Assembly (NCBI GenBank): GCA_945889315.1
Contig: CAMDBP010000020.1
Span: 1-33,401 of the forward strand
Direction of reading: 5' to 3'
Origin: Chitinophaga pinensis
GTDB taxonomy: Bacteria; Bacteroidota; Bacteroidia; NS11-12g; UBA9320
DNA: 33,401 bases
Under the pieces are notes generated by a model. That model did no database searches, was not told the DNA's origin, and saw only the letters and a program-made list of their open reading frames with translations. Positions 1 through 8,945 of the stretch are shown in pieces. Both the position numbers and the translations under genes were made by a program. Each line of letters opens with the position of its first letter. The first letter of the stretch is position 1.

Positions 1-2
1 CC

Positions 3-431
3 ATATTTACCACTGATTTAGAATTTACGATCGGTAAGGCACTGCACATGAGAAAAGGAACAGATGTTACCATATTTGCCACAGGACATTTAGTATGGAA
101 TTCATTAGAAGCTGCTAAAGCATTGGCAGAAGAGGGTATTTCAGCTGAGGTAATTAATATACATACCATAAAGCCTTTAGATAATAAAGCAATTCTTGAT
201 GCAGTTGCAAACACAAAATGTGCAGTTACCGCAGAGGAGCATCAAATGAATGGTGGCTTAGGAGATAGTATTTGTCAATTATTGGCAAGACATACTCCAT
301 TACCAGTTGAGATGGTAGCCGTTAATGATAGTTTTGGAGAGAGTGGCACGCCAATGCAATTACTTGAAAAGTACGGTTTAGGCGTTAAAGACGTAGTAGC
401 TGCTGCTAAACGTGCAATTGCTCGAAAATAA
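3..431 (+). CDS. Transketolase C-terminal subunit (5' truncated by window)
   Basis: This is the last 142 residues of a protein whose start lies left of the window; the frame is open from base 3 to the TAA at 429-431. The visible part matches the transketolase C-terminal domain: a strand with TDVTIFATGHLV, then the VINIHTIKPLD segment, a TAEEHQMNGGLGD segment and a final GESGTPMQLLEKYGL helix. In many Bacteroidota and archaea transketolase is split into N- and C-terminal subunits that assemble into one thiamine-diphosphate enzyme of the non-oxidative pentose phosphate pathway. Whether this copy is split or full length cannot be seen here. The related families (DXS, pyruvate dehydrogenase E1 beta) share this fold, but the sequence reads as transketolase. 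The next gene begins inside its 3' end. Confidence 0.85.
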   Translation: MFTTDLEFTIGKALHMRKGTDVTIFATGHLVWNSLEAAKALAEEGISAEVINIHTIKPLDNKAILDAVANTKCAVTAEEHQMNGGLGDSICQLLARHTPLPVEMVAVNDSFGESGTPMQLLEKYGLGVKDVVAAAKRAIARK

Positions 432-1278
432 CACATTGAAAGTCCTATTCGTTTACAATAAAAAAGCAGGGAAGAAATACGAGCCCTCCATTGTAGATCG
501 AATAAAGAATACTCTGCCGAGTAACTTCGAAGTTTCGTTTATTGATATCCGAGATTTTGTCAACTTCAAAACAAAGAAATTTGACATGCTTGTAGCCATC
601 GGGGGAGACGGAACTGTAAATACAGTGGCTAGTCGTTGCACCAAACAAAACCTCATTTTGGGTATTATTCCCAAGGGATCAGGAGATGGACTAGCGCGAT
701 TTTTAGGCATTCCACGAGATCTTAGTAGTGCAATAAGCATCATTTCTACCGGTAAAGTCATAACGATTGATACTGCAAAAGTGGATAAGCACTTTTTTAT
801 TAATGTGGCAGGTGCCGGATTTGAAGCGTATGTGGCCCATAAATTCGGTCTCGCAGGAATAAGAGGATTAAGAGGGTATGCAACAACCATCCTAGATTCT
901 TTTTCTACCCAAGAAGAACAAGAAATAACGCTTACACTAAATGGCAAAAAAACAACACTACCATTTTTCAGTTTAAGCATAGCGAATGGAAGTCAATGGG
1001 GTAATAACTTTGAAATAGCCAGTGAAGCTGACATACAAGACGGTATGCTAGAGGTTGCTGTGATGAGAAAGCCAAAATGGCATCAATTGGCAAGCTTAGT
1101 TTTTTATCTCAAGAGTAAAAAGCAAGAAAATAATGCCCTTTTTACCTACTATAAAGCTTCCGAAATTGATTTAAAAAGGAGTGGTAAGCTATGGCATATC
1201 GATGGAGAACCCGTAATTTTGAGAAATAAAAAAAGAATAACGGTGTACCCCAAAAGTCTAAACGTAATGGTGAGATAA
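412..1278 (+). CDS. Diacylglycerol/sphingosine kinase-like lipid kinase (YegS family)
   Basis: A 288-residue cytosolic or membrane-associated lipid kinase of the DAGK catalytic family. The N-terminal strand VLFVYNKKAGKK is followed by the nucleotide-binding motif GGDGTVN (residues 64-70) and PKGSGDGLARFLGIP (87-101), the usual GTGND-like loop. The C-terminal half contains DGEPV, typical of the beta-sandwich domain. The family phosphorylates lipid alcohols such as diacylglycerol; the exact substrate cannot be told from sequence. The start is uncertain: GTG at 412 overlaps the transketolase gene by 20 bp, while TTG at 436, four bases after that gene's stop, would give the more family-like N-terminus MKVLFVYN. 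There is no ATG choice. Its stop overlaps the next start (TAATG), suggesting translational coupling. Confidence 0.85.
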   Translation: MQLLENNTLKVLFVYNKKAGKKYEPSIVDRIKNTLPSNFEVSFIDIRDFVNFKTKKFDMLVAIGGDGTVNTVASRCTKQNLILGIIPKGSGDGLARFLGIPRDLSSAISIISTGKVITIDTAKVDKHFFINVAGAGFEAYVAHKFGLAGIRGLRGYATTILDSFSTQEEQEITLTLNGKKTTLPFFSLSIANGSQWGNNFEIASEADIQDGMLEVAVMRKPKWHQLASLVFYLKSKKQENNALFTYYKASEIDLKRSGKLWHIDGEPVILRNKKRITVYPKSLNVMVR

Positions 1279-1646
1279 TGACTAAAAAAAAAATGGAAAA
1301 GTTGGATTTATCCAACTTCTTCTTGAACAACCAAGAAGATAGTAGATTTAAATTGCTCAGCGATGAAGAGGTTATAGAACCGGAAATAGCCCAACTTCCC
1401 ATCAATGCTCAAAAACTGCTTGTACGAAAAGAGAAAAAAGGTCGCGGTGGAAAAACAGTCACTATTATCGAAGGTTATCAAGGAAATCCGCAAACCCTAG
1501 AAACACTGTGTAAAAAAGTAAAGCAACAATGCGGCGTAGGTGGCTCAGTCGAACACAAAACATTTATAATCCAAGGTGACAAGTGTGATCAAGTAGTAAA
1601 GATATTAATTAAAGAAGGTTATAACGCTCGCAAAACAACCATGTAG
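1278..1646 (+). CDS. SUI1/eIF1-like translation factor (YciH family)
   Basis: A 122-residue protein. Residues about 48-122 form a SUI1 domain: the basic RKEKKGRGGKTVTIIEGY strand, then GNPQTLETLCKKVKQQCGVGGSV, FIIQGDK and a C-terminal LIKEGYNARKT segment. Bacterial homologues of eukaryotic eIF1 (YciH) bind the small ribosomal subunit and have been linked to start-site selection or stress translation; their role in Bacteroidota is not well established. The first 45 residues are acidic and polar and look like a flexible extension. The ATG shares one base with the lipid kinase stop (TAATG), so both are probably made from one mRNA. No strong terminator follows, only a weak AT-rich hairpin at 1743-1763. 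Confidence 0.85.
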   Translation: MTKKKMEKLDLSNFFLNNQEDSRFKLLSDEEVIEPEIAQLPINAQKLLVRKEKKGRGGKTVTIIEGYQGNPQTLETLCKKVKQQCGVGGSVEHKTFIIQGDKCDQVVKILIKEGYNARKTTM

Positions 1647-1742
1647 AGTAGCGCTAGATCAATGACCTTTTAACCCAAAATAAAATTAACAATTATGCAA
1701 GCAAAATTTGTGTAATTAACTAACTATGAAAATATTAGATAT

Positions 1743-1763
1743 TTATAGTATATTTAACTATAA
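1743..1763. repeat. Weak AT-rich hairpin after the SUI1 gene
   Basis: A perfect 7-bp inverted repeat, TTATAGT and ACTATAA, encloses a 7-nt loop. It lies about 100 nt past the SUI1 stop codon in a very AT-rich spacer. The stem has little GC and no U-tract follows, so it is only a poor terminator candidate. The rest of the 1647-1850 spacer holds no coding sequence I can support. Confidence 0.3.
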
Positions 1764-1850
1764 GATAGGTCTAATCTAAAACGTATATAATTAAGACACT
1801 TTTAAGTGAATATAATGTTCGATTTTGACATCTTTAAAGCTTATCAAAGT

Positions 1851-1858
1851 TACCTTTG
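1851..1858 (+). promoter_or_regulatory. Bacteroidota -7 promoter element upstream of pckA
   Basis: TACCTTTG fits the Bacteroidota sigma-A -7 consensus TAnnTTTG. A TTTG at 1824-1827 could serve as the -33 element, but the spacing is a few bases longer than usual. Only 14 nt separate the element from the pckA ATG at 1873, so the leader would be about ten bases or fewer. Confidence 0.6.
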
Positions 1859-1872
1859 CATTCTACTTAGTT

Positions 1873-3465
1873 ATGAAGTCACATCCAATTACTGATCGTG
1901 TTTTTGATATTGCATCCAAAACAAACAAGAATTTAAGCTTAGACGAATTACTCGAAGCTGCAGTTTCTCGAAATGAAGGAAGAATAACCAGCACAGGAGC
2001 TTTGGCCGGCGACACAGGTAAATTTACAGGAAGATCACCAAAAGACAAGTACAGTGTTTTAGACGACACCACCAGAGATGAAGTATGGTGGGGAAATATT
2101 AACCAACCCTTTGAGCCTGAGAAGTTTGATGCTTTGCTTGAGCGCGTTATTCAGCATTACGCGGGCAAAGAAATATTTGTAAGAGATGCGTATGCATGTG
2201 CAGACCCTGAGTATAAAATAAATGTACGCGTGGTCAACGAAACTGCGTATCAAAATTTATTTGTTCATCACATGTTTATTCGGCCCGAAAAAAGCGAGTT
2301 GGATATTATTGATCCAGAGTGGATAATCTTAGCGGCTCCTAGTTTCTTAGCCGCACCGGAGCGTGACGGAACTCGTCAAGAAAATTTTTCAATCATTAAC
2401 TTTACCAAGAAAATATACATTATTGGTGGAAGTGGCTATACGGGAGAAATCAAAAAAGGAATTTTCACCGTGCTTAATTTTACCTTACCCGTTGAGCATG
2501 ACGTACTAAGTATGCATTGCTCTGCAAACATTGGAAACAACGGTGACTCAGCTGTTTTCTTTGGCCTTTCTGGCACAGGTAAAACTACCCTTTCTGCAGA
2601 TCCAAACAGAAAATTAATTGGGGATGATGAGCATGGTTGGAGTAAAAATGGTATCTTTAACTTTGAAGGTGGATGCTACGCGAAAACCATTAATCTTACC
2701 GAAGAAAATGAACCTACCATTTGGAAAGCAATTACAAACGGAGCACTCGTTGAGAATGTTCGCTTCTTCCCAGATTCAGACGTAGTTAATTATGATGATG
2801 TGAGCGTTACCGAAAATACCCGATGTGCTTACCCAATTGAATATATTGACAATATCGCTGTGCCAAGTGTTGGACCACAGCCTAAAAATATTTTCTTTCT
2901 TACCGCAGATGCATTTGGTGTGCTTCCTCCTATTTCTAAACTTACTCCTGGTCAAGCTGGTTACCACTTTATAAGTGGATATACCGCCAAAGTTGCAGGA
3001 ACAGAAGAAGGTATTACCGAACCACAAGCCACTTTTTCTGCTTGTTTTGGAGCTGCATTTATACCGTTACACCCAGGAAGATATGCGGATATGCTGGGTA
3101 CAAAAATGACTGAAAACAATGTAAATGTTTGGTTAGTAAATACCGGATGGAGTGGTGGCGCATATGGCGTAGGAAGTCGTATGAAGCTAAAATACACGCG
3201 ATCTATGCTTAATGCAGCAATGGATGGGAAATTGGGTAATGTAACGTTTGAAATGCACCCTGTTTTTGGTGTTGCTATGCCTACTGAATGCCCAGATGTG
3301 CCATCAGAACTTCTAAATCCTCGAAACACATGGAAGGATAAAGTGGGCTATGATAAATCAGCAAATGAACTTGCGCAACTATTCAACGCTAACTTCGAGA
3401 AATATGCTGCAGGTGTCTCTAACGAAATCCTTGAAGCAGCCCCTAAAGGAACTCGTTCTATTTAG
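1873..3465 (+). CDS. pckA: Phosphoenolpyruvate carboxykinase (ATP)
   Basis: A 530-residue cytosolic enzyme that converts oxaloacetate and ATP to phosphoenolpyruvate, CO2 and ADP, the first committed step of gluconeogenesis. The length fits the ATP-dependent family (about 540 in E. coli). Visible motifs are the substrate loop FTGRSPKDKY (51-60), YTGEIKKG (189-196), the PEPCK P-loop GLSGTGKTTL (231-240), the metal-site DDEHGW (251-256) and FEGGCYAKT just after. The frame is open further upstream to a TTG at 1825, but that extension would span the promoter element at 1851-1858 and is not family-like, so the ATG at 1873 is preferred. It looks monocistronic: own promoter in front, terminator behind. 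Confidence 0.97.
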   Translation: MKSHPITDRVFDIASKTNKNLSLDELLEAAVSRNEGRITSTGALAGDTGKFTGRSPKDKYSVLDDTTRDEVWWGNINQPFEPEKFDALLERVIQHYAGKEIFVRDAYACADPEYKINVRVVNETAYQNLFVHHMFIRPEKSELDIIDPEWIILAAPSFLAAPERDGTRQENFSIINFTKKIYIIGGSGYTGEIKKGIFTVLNFTLPVEHDVLSMHCSANIGNNGDSAVFFGLSGTGKTTLSADPNRKLIGDDEHGWSKNGIFNFEGGCYAKTINLTEENEPTIWKAITNGALVENVRFFPDSDVVNYDDVSVTENTRCAYPIEYIDNIAVPSVGPQPKNIFFLTADAFGVLPPISKLTPGQAGYHFISGYTAKVAGTEEGITEPQATFSACFGAAFIPLHPGRYADMLGTKMTENNVNVWLVNTGWSGGAYGVGSRMKLKYTRSMLNAAMDGKLGNVTFEMHPVFGVAMPTECPDVPSELLNPRNTWKDKVGYDKSANELAQLFNANFEKYAAGVSNEILEAAPKGTRSI

Positions 3466-3484
3466 CATAACGAAATTTTCTCAA

Positions 3485-3515
3485 CACGACAGTCTTCATG
3501 GGGTGTCGTTTTTTT
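3485..3515 (+). terminator. Intrinsic terminator after pckA
   Basis: The stem pairs ACGACA (3486-3491) with TGTCGT (3504-3509) around a 12-nt loop and runs straight into a T-tract (3509-3515). It sits 20 nt after the pckA stop codon. Confidence 0.7.
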
Positions 3516-3635
3516 CTAGTATTACCTTTCCTAGGTTGGCAGCATAAAACTAATTCAATAGATACGTTTTACTCAAAGCCGCTCATGCATGGTTATTATT
3601 AATGCAATTTGTCTTAAACACTATTGTATTTTGCT

Positions 3636-3684
3636 TTTTCCTTGAATTTATCCACCTGGTTGTTTATAAAAAAATCAAGGAAAA
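3636..3684. repeat. Inverted repeat in front of the parE promoter
   Basis: TTTTCCTTGA (3636-3645) is the exact reverse complement of TCAAGGAAAA (3675-3684), with 29 nt between. The right arm ends about 25 nt upstream of the parE -7 element, close to where a -33 element would lie, so it could be an operator. It could also be the remains of a terminator. The intervening segment is AT-rich and includes TTATCCACC, one mismatch from a DnaA box. Confidence 0.4.
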
Positions 3685-3708
3685 TATCTGCAAACGACCT
3701 ATCCATGC

Positions 3709-3716
3709 TACATTTG
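3709..3716 (+). promoter_or_regulatory. -7 promoter element upstream of parE
   Basis: TACATTTG matches the Bacteroidota TAnnTTTG consensus exactly and lies 37 nt before the parE ATG. The position expected for the -33 TTG reads CTG (3688-3690), a one-base mismatch. Confidence 0.6.
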
Positions 3717-3753
3717 GGGTTTTAACATAAGATAATTAATTTACCAACGCTAA

Positions 3754-5643
3754 ATGGCTGAAAATCAATACGACGAAGATAGCATACGTTCCTTAGATTG
3801 GAAGGAACACATACGGCTCCGCCCAGGCATGTATATAGGTAAGCTAGGAAACGGTTCTTCTGCAGAGGATGGAATTTACATTCTGATGAAGGAAGTTATT
3901 GATAACTCTATTGATGAGTTTATGATGGGAAATGGTCGGCGTATTGATATAAAATTACACGAAAATATAGTTTCTGTTCGAGATTTTGGTCGAGGAATCC
4001 CACTCGGAAAAGTAGTTGACGTGGTAAGTAAGATTAATACGGGAGCTAAATACGATAGTAATGTTTTTCAAAAATCAGTAGGTCTTAATGGCGTTGGAAC
4101 AAAAGCCGTAAATGCTCTTTCTTCTTATTTTCTGGTAACCAGTTACAGAGAAGGAAAATTCAAAACTGCGATTTTTGAACGTGGAAACTTAGTAAAGGAA
4201 GAAGAAGGAACTACCACTGAAACCAATGGCACGTATGTAGAATATGCAGCGGATATTGACATATTTAAAACACATAAGTACATCACAGAGTACATTGACA
4301 ACCAAATGTGGAATTATGTGTACCTCAATGCCGGGCTTACCGTAAACTTCAACAGTAACAAGTACTTTTCCAAGAATGGACTTTTTGATTTACTAGAAAG
4401 AAAAACAGTTGCAGAAGAAATAAAATACCCCATTATTCACCTTAAAGATGGTGATATTGAGATTGCAATAACCCATGATAATCATTACGGTGAAGAATAT
4501 TTTTCTTTTGTAAACGGTCAAAATACAACACAAGGGGGAACACATGTTGCTGCTTTTAAAGAGGCTTTAGTGCGTACTATACGCGATTTTTATAATAAAA
4601 GTTTTGAGCCAAGTGATATAAGAGCTTCGTTGATATGCGCAGTTTCTGTTCGTATTCAAGAACCTGTTTTTGAATCTCAAACAAAAACTAAATTAGGCAG
4701 TACCGAGATAGCTCCTGATGGCGCAGCGCTTAAAACAGAGATAAACCAATTTGTAAAATCTCAATTAGACAACTATTTACACAAAAATCCAGAAACTGCC
4801 GATGCCTTGCTGCGTAAGATACAACAGAGTGAGCGTGAACGAAAGGATATGGCTGGTGTACGAAAAATAGCACGTGACAGGGCCAAAAAAGCAAGTGTTC
4901 ACAATAAAAAACTGCGCGACTGCAGGGTACATTTCACAGATGAAAAATCCGAAAAAGCACTGGAAACTACGTTATTTATCACAGAGGGTGATTCTGCATC
5001 AGGAAGTATTACCAAAGCCCGTGACGTTCAGACTCAAGCGGTTTTTAGCTTAAGAGGTAAGCCTCTAAATTGCTATGGTCTTAAGAAAAAGATCGTATAC
5101 GAAAACGAAGAATTTAACCTGCTTCAACATGCTCTTAATATTGAAGAAAGTGTTGACGATTTGCGTTATAATAAGATAGTAATTGCCACAGATGCCGATG
5201 TAGATGGTATGCATATTCGACTACTTATCCTTACCTTTTTCTTGCAATTTTTCCCAGATTTAGTCCGAAAGGGACATGTATACATCTTAGAAACACCCCT
5301 TTTTAGAGTTCGAAACAAAAAAGAAACCTTTTATTGCTATACAGATCAAGAACGTTTTGATGCCATTAAAAAAATAGGAAAAACAGCAGAAATTACACGA
5401 TTTAAGGGATTAGGTGAGATTTCACCTGATGAATTTGGAGGTTTTATAGGTGAAGATATTCGTTTAGAACCAGTTTTATTGACGGAAGATTCGAGCATCA
5501 CAAAAATCCTAGAATATTACATGGGTAAAAACACGCCTGATCGACAAGATTTTATTATTGATAATCTCCGAATTGAGATAGACGAATCTAGTGATGAAGA
5601 ACCTGAATTAACAGCAGAACGAATAGAAACGGAATCGGTATAA
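3754..5643 (+). CDS. parE: DNA topoisomerase IV subunit B
   Basis: A 629-residue ATPase subunit of a type IIA topoisomerase, which decatenates daughter chromosomes and relaxes supercoils together with ParC. The GHKL ATPase domain shows [10 protein letters not shown] (47-56, with the catalytic Glu47 and Mg-binding Asn51), DFGRGIP (77-83) and [11 protein letters not shown] (110-120). The transducer loop QTKTKLG is at 309-315. The TOPRIM domain has EGDSASGS (411-418) and DADVDG (480-485). The length and the absence of the long insert seen in some gyrase B proteins, plus the partner gene next door, favour ParE over GyrB. The acidic tail is poorly conserved. parC starts six bases after the stop codon, so the two are certainly co-transcribed. 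Confidence 0.93.
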   Translation: MAENQYDEDSIRSLDWKEHIRLRPGMYIGKLGNGSSAEDGIYILMKEVIDNSIDEFMMGNGRRIDIKLHENIVSVRDFGRGIPLGKVVDVVSKINTGAKYDSNVFQKSVGLNGVGTKAVNALSSYFLVTSYREGKFKTAIFERGNLVKEEEGTTTETNGTYVEYAADIDIFKTHKYITEYIDNQMWNYVYLNAGLTVNFNSNKYFSKNGLFDLLERKTVAEEIKYPIIHLKDGDIEIAITHDNHYGEEYFSFVNGQNTTQGGTHVAAFKEALVRTIRDFYNKSFEPSDIRASLICAVSVRIQEPVFESQTKTKLGSTEIAPDGAALKTEINQFVKSQLDNYLHKNPETADALLRKIQQSERERKDMAGVRKIARDRAKKASVHNKKLRDCRVHFTDEKSEKALETTLFITEGDSASGSITKARDVQTQAVFSLRGKPLNCYGLKKKIVYENEEFNLLQHALNIEESVDDLRYNKIVIATDADVDGMHIRLLILTFFLQFFPDLVRKGHVYILETPLFRVRNKKETFYCYTDQERFDAIKKIGKTAEITRFKGLGEISPDEFGGFIGEDIRLEPVLLTEDSSITKILEYYMGKNTPDRQDFIIDNLRIEIDESSDEEPELTAERIETESV

Positions 5644-5649
5644 TACATT

Positions 5650-8469
5650 ATGGACGAAAACGAAGAGTTGGAAGATAATTTGGAGACAAATCCCCAAGAG
5701 AAGGTTATTAAAATTGACCTTGCTAATGGTCAACGTGCCGTTAAAGGGATGTATGAAGACTGGTTCTTAGATTACGCCAGCTATGTGATTTTAGAGCGAG
5801 CAGTTCCTCATATCAATGATGGATTAAAACCTGTGCAACGACGCTTCCTTCATGCAATGAAGGAAATGGACGACGGACGTTACAATAAAGTAGCCAATGT
5901 GATTGGCAGTACGATGCAGTATCACCCTCACGGAGATATGGCCATAGGTGGTGCAATCATTAATATGGGGCAAAAAGACCTACTTATCGATTGTCAAGGA
6001 AACTGGGGCGATGTAAGAACAGGTGACAGCGCGGCTGCTTCGAGATATATTGAGGCAAGACTCAATAAGTTTGCCTTAGAAATAGCATTCAATAAACAAA
6101 CTACCGAATGGCAAAAAAGCTATGACGGTCGTAAGAATGAACCCATTACACTACCCGTTAAATTCCCGCTTTTGTTGGCACAAGGAGTAGAAGGAATTGC
6201 GGTTGGACTGAGTACCAAGATAATGCCTCATAATTTTATTGAATTAATAAAAGGAAGCATAAAAATATTAGAAGGAAAGACACCTACACTTTACCCTGAC
6301 TTCTTAACAGGTGGTCAGGTAGATGTAACCGATTATCAAGATGGAAAACGCGGAGGCAAAATAAAAGTACGTGCCACCATCATTGAAAAAGATAAAAATA
6401 CGCTTGCGATTACCGATGTGCCTTATGGAATTACGACGGGTGGCCTGATAGATAGCATCCTTAAGGCAAACGACAACGGAAAAATAAAAATAAAAAAAGT
6501 TGTAGATAACACAGCAAAAGATGTAGAAGTAGAGATACAATTACCTAATGGCATTTCTACCGATAAAACAATAGATGCATTATATGCATTTACAGCATGC
6601 GAAAGTTCTATTTCTCCGAACGCATGTGTCATTGTAGAGAATAAGCCAATGTTCTTGGGTGTTTCGGATATACTCAAGATTAACACAGAAAATACGGTAA
6701 AACTTCTCAAAGCAGAACTGGAGATTAAAAGAGGCGAGCTAGAAGAAAAATGGCATTTTAGCTCACTGGAAAAGATATTCATTGAAGAACGTATATACCG
6801 TGACATAGAGGAAGAAGAAACGTGGGAAGGCGTGCTCTCCGCCATAGATAAAGGTTTACAACCTTTCATCAAACACCTAAGACGAGAGGTTACCGAAGAA
6901 GATATAATTAGACTAACAGATATAAAAATTAAACGCATTTCTAAATTTGATGCGTTTAAGGCGGATGAACTCCTAAAAGGTATTGAAGATGCCTTATTGG
7001 AAGTAAATAATTACTTAGAGAACTTAGTCGAATATGCCATTGCTTATTATCAGAATTTACTTGATAAATATAGCAAAGGCAAAGAACGTAAAACCGAAAT
7101 AAAAGGTTTTGAGGAGATAAATACCAAAGTAGTAGCCGTAGCCAATGAGAAGCTCTATGCCAATTTTGCAGAGGGATTTGTTGGAACCGGTATTAAAAAA
7201 GACGACTACATCTGTGATTGTTCTGATATTGATGACATTATCGTTTTCAGAAAAGATGGAACCTACTCTATAAGTAAGGTTAGCGCGAAGGCATTTTTTG
7301 GAAAAAATATCATACACGTGGGTATTTATCGTAAAAATGAAGAACGCCTTACCTATAATATTATCTATACAGATGGAGATTCAAAAAGAACCTTGGCGAA
7401 GCGTTTTAACGTAACAAGCGTAACTCGAGATAAAGAATATAATGTAACTAAAGGTGCTGCAGATAGTAAACTTCAATATTTTAGTGTAAATCCAAATGGC
7501 GAAGCAGAAATAGTAAATGTTTATCTACACTCTGCAGCTAAGGCAAGAATAAAGTTATTTGACTTTAACTTCTCTGATATTGCCATAAAAGGACGCAGTA
7601 GTCAAGGTAATATGGTCACAAAACAACCTGTTCGTAAGGTTGACCTTAAAATAAAAGGCATATCAACTATTGGTGGAAGAGATATTTGGTATGAATCAAA
7701 TATAGGTAGGTTGAATGTACACGAACGAGGTCAATACCTTGGTAGTTTCCAAACAGACGATTTAATTCTGGTCATTTTTGAAAGTGGCGAATATGAGTTA
7801 ACCAATCATGAGTTAACCAATCATTATGCGAATAAAGAAATTCTATTAATTGAGAAGTTTGATCCTAATTGTGTCATTAGTGTGCTGCATTACGATGGCA
7901 ATGGAAAAAACTACTGCGTCAAAAGATTCAATGTAGAAACACGCTCCACAGAGAAACGCTTCAGCTTCATAACAGAAGGTTGGGGAAGTAAAATGATTCT
8001 TGTTGCAACGCATAAATCACCTGTACTGGAACTTACCGTAAAAACATCTAGTGGAGAGAAAAAAATAAGTCAAGTCAATTTAACCACTTTTATTGATGTT
8101 AAAGGATGGAAAAGCATCGGAAACAAGTTGTGCGGTAAAGAGTTTATTAAAGCTAAATTGCTTCCACCTCCTCCACCAGAAAATGAAAATAACGATGACG
8201 ACCCACCTCGTGGTTTTGACGGTGAAACAGAATCTTCTATTCTTGTCGAAACTGAGATAAAACATAAAACTCAGACTACGGATAGCACCGATAGTCAGGA
8301 GGAAACATCGCCTCCTATCTTAAAAAAAATCACTGAACGTAAAAAACCAGAAGAATCTACAAAAGAATTAAAAGAAATTCCAGATGATGCCTTACCAGAG
8401 TTACCTTCAAAAGAAAAGAAAGACAATGGGACAACCTTTACCACTGGAGATCAAATAAGTCTATTATGA
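5650..8469 (+). CDS. parC: DNA topoisomerase IV subunit A
   Basis: A 939-residue breakage-reunion subunit that forms the heterotetramer with ParE. The winged-helix domain carries LKPVQRRFLHAM (59-70), YHPHGD (91-96) and the catalytic tyrosine in SRYIEARL (Tyr133). The C-terminal beta-pinwheel has only a degenerate GyrA-box, GRSSQGN (648-654), which argues for ParC rather than GyrA. From about residue 838 the chain becomes a proline-rich, then charged, disordered tail ending GDQISLL. A perfect 15-bp tandem duplication at 7795-7824 gives ELTNH twice in the pinwheel. The stop codon overlaps the next gene as ATGA. Confidence 0.93.
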   Translation: MDENEELEDNLETNPQEKVIKIDLANGQRAVKGMYEDWFLDYASYVILERAVPHINDGLKPVQRRFLHAMKEMDDGRYNKVANVIGSTMQYHPHGDMAIGGAIINMGQKDLLIDCQGNWGDVRTGDSAAASRYIEARLNKFALEIAFNKQTTEWQKSYDGRKNEPITLPVKFPLLLAQGVEGIAVGLSTKIMPHNFIELIKGSIKILEGKTPTLYPDFLTGGQVDVTDYQDGKRGGKIKVRATIIEKDKNTLAITDVPYGITTGGLIDSILKANDNGKIKIKKVVDNTAKDVEVEIQLPNGISTDKTIDALYAFTACESSISPNACVIVENKPMFLGVSDILKINTENTVKLLKAELEIKRGELEEKWHFSSLEKIFIEERIYRDIEEEETWEGVLSAIDKGLQPFIKHLRREVTEEDIIRLTDIKIKRISKFDAFKADELLKGIEDALLEVNNYLENLVEYAIAYYQNLLDKYSKGKERKTEIKGFEEINTKVVAVANEKLYANFAEGFVGTGIKKDDYICDCSDIDDIIVFRKDGTYSISKVSAKAFFGKNIIHVGIYRKNEERLTYNIIYTDGDSKRTLAKRFNVTSVTRDKEYNVTKGAADSKLQYFSVNPNGEAEIVNVYLHSAAKARIKLFDFNFSDIAIKGRSSQGNMVTKQPVRKVDLKIKGISTIGGRDIWYESNIGRLNVHERGQYLGSFQTDDLILVIFESGEYELTNHELTNHYANKEILLIEKFDPNCVISVLHYDGNGKNYCVKRFNVETRSTEKRFSFITEGWGSKMILVATHKSPVLELTVKTSSGEKKISQVNLTTFIDVKGWKSIGNKLCGKEFIKAKLLPPPPPENENNDDDPPRGFDGETESSILVETEIKHKTQTTDSTDSQEETSPPILKKITERKKPEESTKELKEIPDDALPELPSKEKKDNGTTFTTGDQISLL
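7795..7824 (+). repeat. Perfect 15-bp tandem duplication inside parC
   Basis: GAGTTAACCAATCAT occurs at 7795-7809 and again, base for base, at 7810-7824. It is in frame and encodes ELTNHELTNH. The complete identity, including third codon positions, suggests a recent slippage duplication rather than a conserved structural repeat. Confidence 0.95.
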
Positions 8470-8945
8470 GCAAAATAACACCACATTCTATTTTTAAACA
8501 AACGTCTTCTCTTCACCTAACCATAAGTGTATTCACGACGTTAATTGTGGGAATATGCTACACACTTAGAATGCAAGCAAACGGTGGCGTACAGCCTCAC
8601 ACTGCGCTTAACATATTTGAATTACTTGTCCCCGTTTTGGCAATAGCCAGTTTTGCCGCGGCATATTATATAGGAAAAAACAGGTACAAGAATCTAAGCT
8701 CTAGCGCTAATTTGATAGATAAAATGAATATCTACCGTGACAACAACATACTTATTTGGAGCACTTTAACTGGATCAGCATTTTTTGCAGGAATATCATT
8801 TTATATCACTGGACAAAATAATTTGTTACTTTATGGACTTATGACGGGAGTACTGTTACTTTACTTTCGTCCCTTAAAATCTAGAGCCAAAGAAGAACTA
8901 AATTTGAACGAAAAAGAAAGTCATCAATTAGATCAAATTCTATGA
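8466..8945 (+). CDS. Small polytopic membrane protein, family not recognised
   Basis: A 159-residue protein I cannot assign. By hydrophobicity it has four likely membrane segments: about residues 18-34, 46-66, 95-113 and 120-134. These are separated by short basic loops (GKNRYKN, RPLKSRAKEE) and followed by a charged cytosolic tail. It has no obvious catalytic motif, signal peptidase site or lipobox. Its ATG overlaps the parC stop and its own stop overlaps the start of the next gene, both as ATGA, so it is translationally coupled on both sides. The context suggests co-expression with topoisomerase IV, which does not by itself indicate a role in DNA topology. Confidence 0.75.
   Translation: MSKITPHSIFKQTSSLHLTISVFTTLIVGICYTLRMQANGGVQPHTALNIFELLVPVLAIASFAAAYYIGKNRYKNLSSSANLIDKMNIYRDNNILIWSTLTGSAFFAGISFYITGQNNLLLYGLMTGVLLLYFRPLKSRAKEELNLNEKESHQLDQIL

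Noticed and set aside
453-980. Long open frame on the minus strand opposite the lipid kinase
   Set aside because: It lies wholly within a well-supported kinase gene, resembles no family and has no promoter; a by-product of codon bias.
1825-1872. TTG-initiated N-terminal extension of pckA
   Set aside because: It would include the promoter element and gives 16 residues not expected for PckA; the ATG at 1873 fits better.
3648-3656. TTATCCACC resembling a DnaA box, and dnaN in the window, as hints of a replication origin
   Set aside because: A single imperfect box with no cluster, no dnaA or recF nearby, and dnaN is 7 kb away; not enough for an origin.
6423-6938. 171-codon minus-strand open frame opposite parC
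   Set aside because: parC is certain here, and the antisense product is low-complexity Ser-rich sequence without homologous features.
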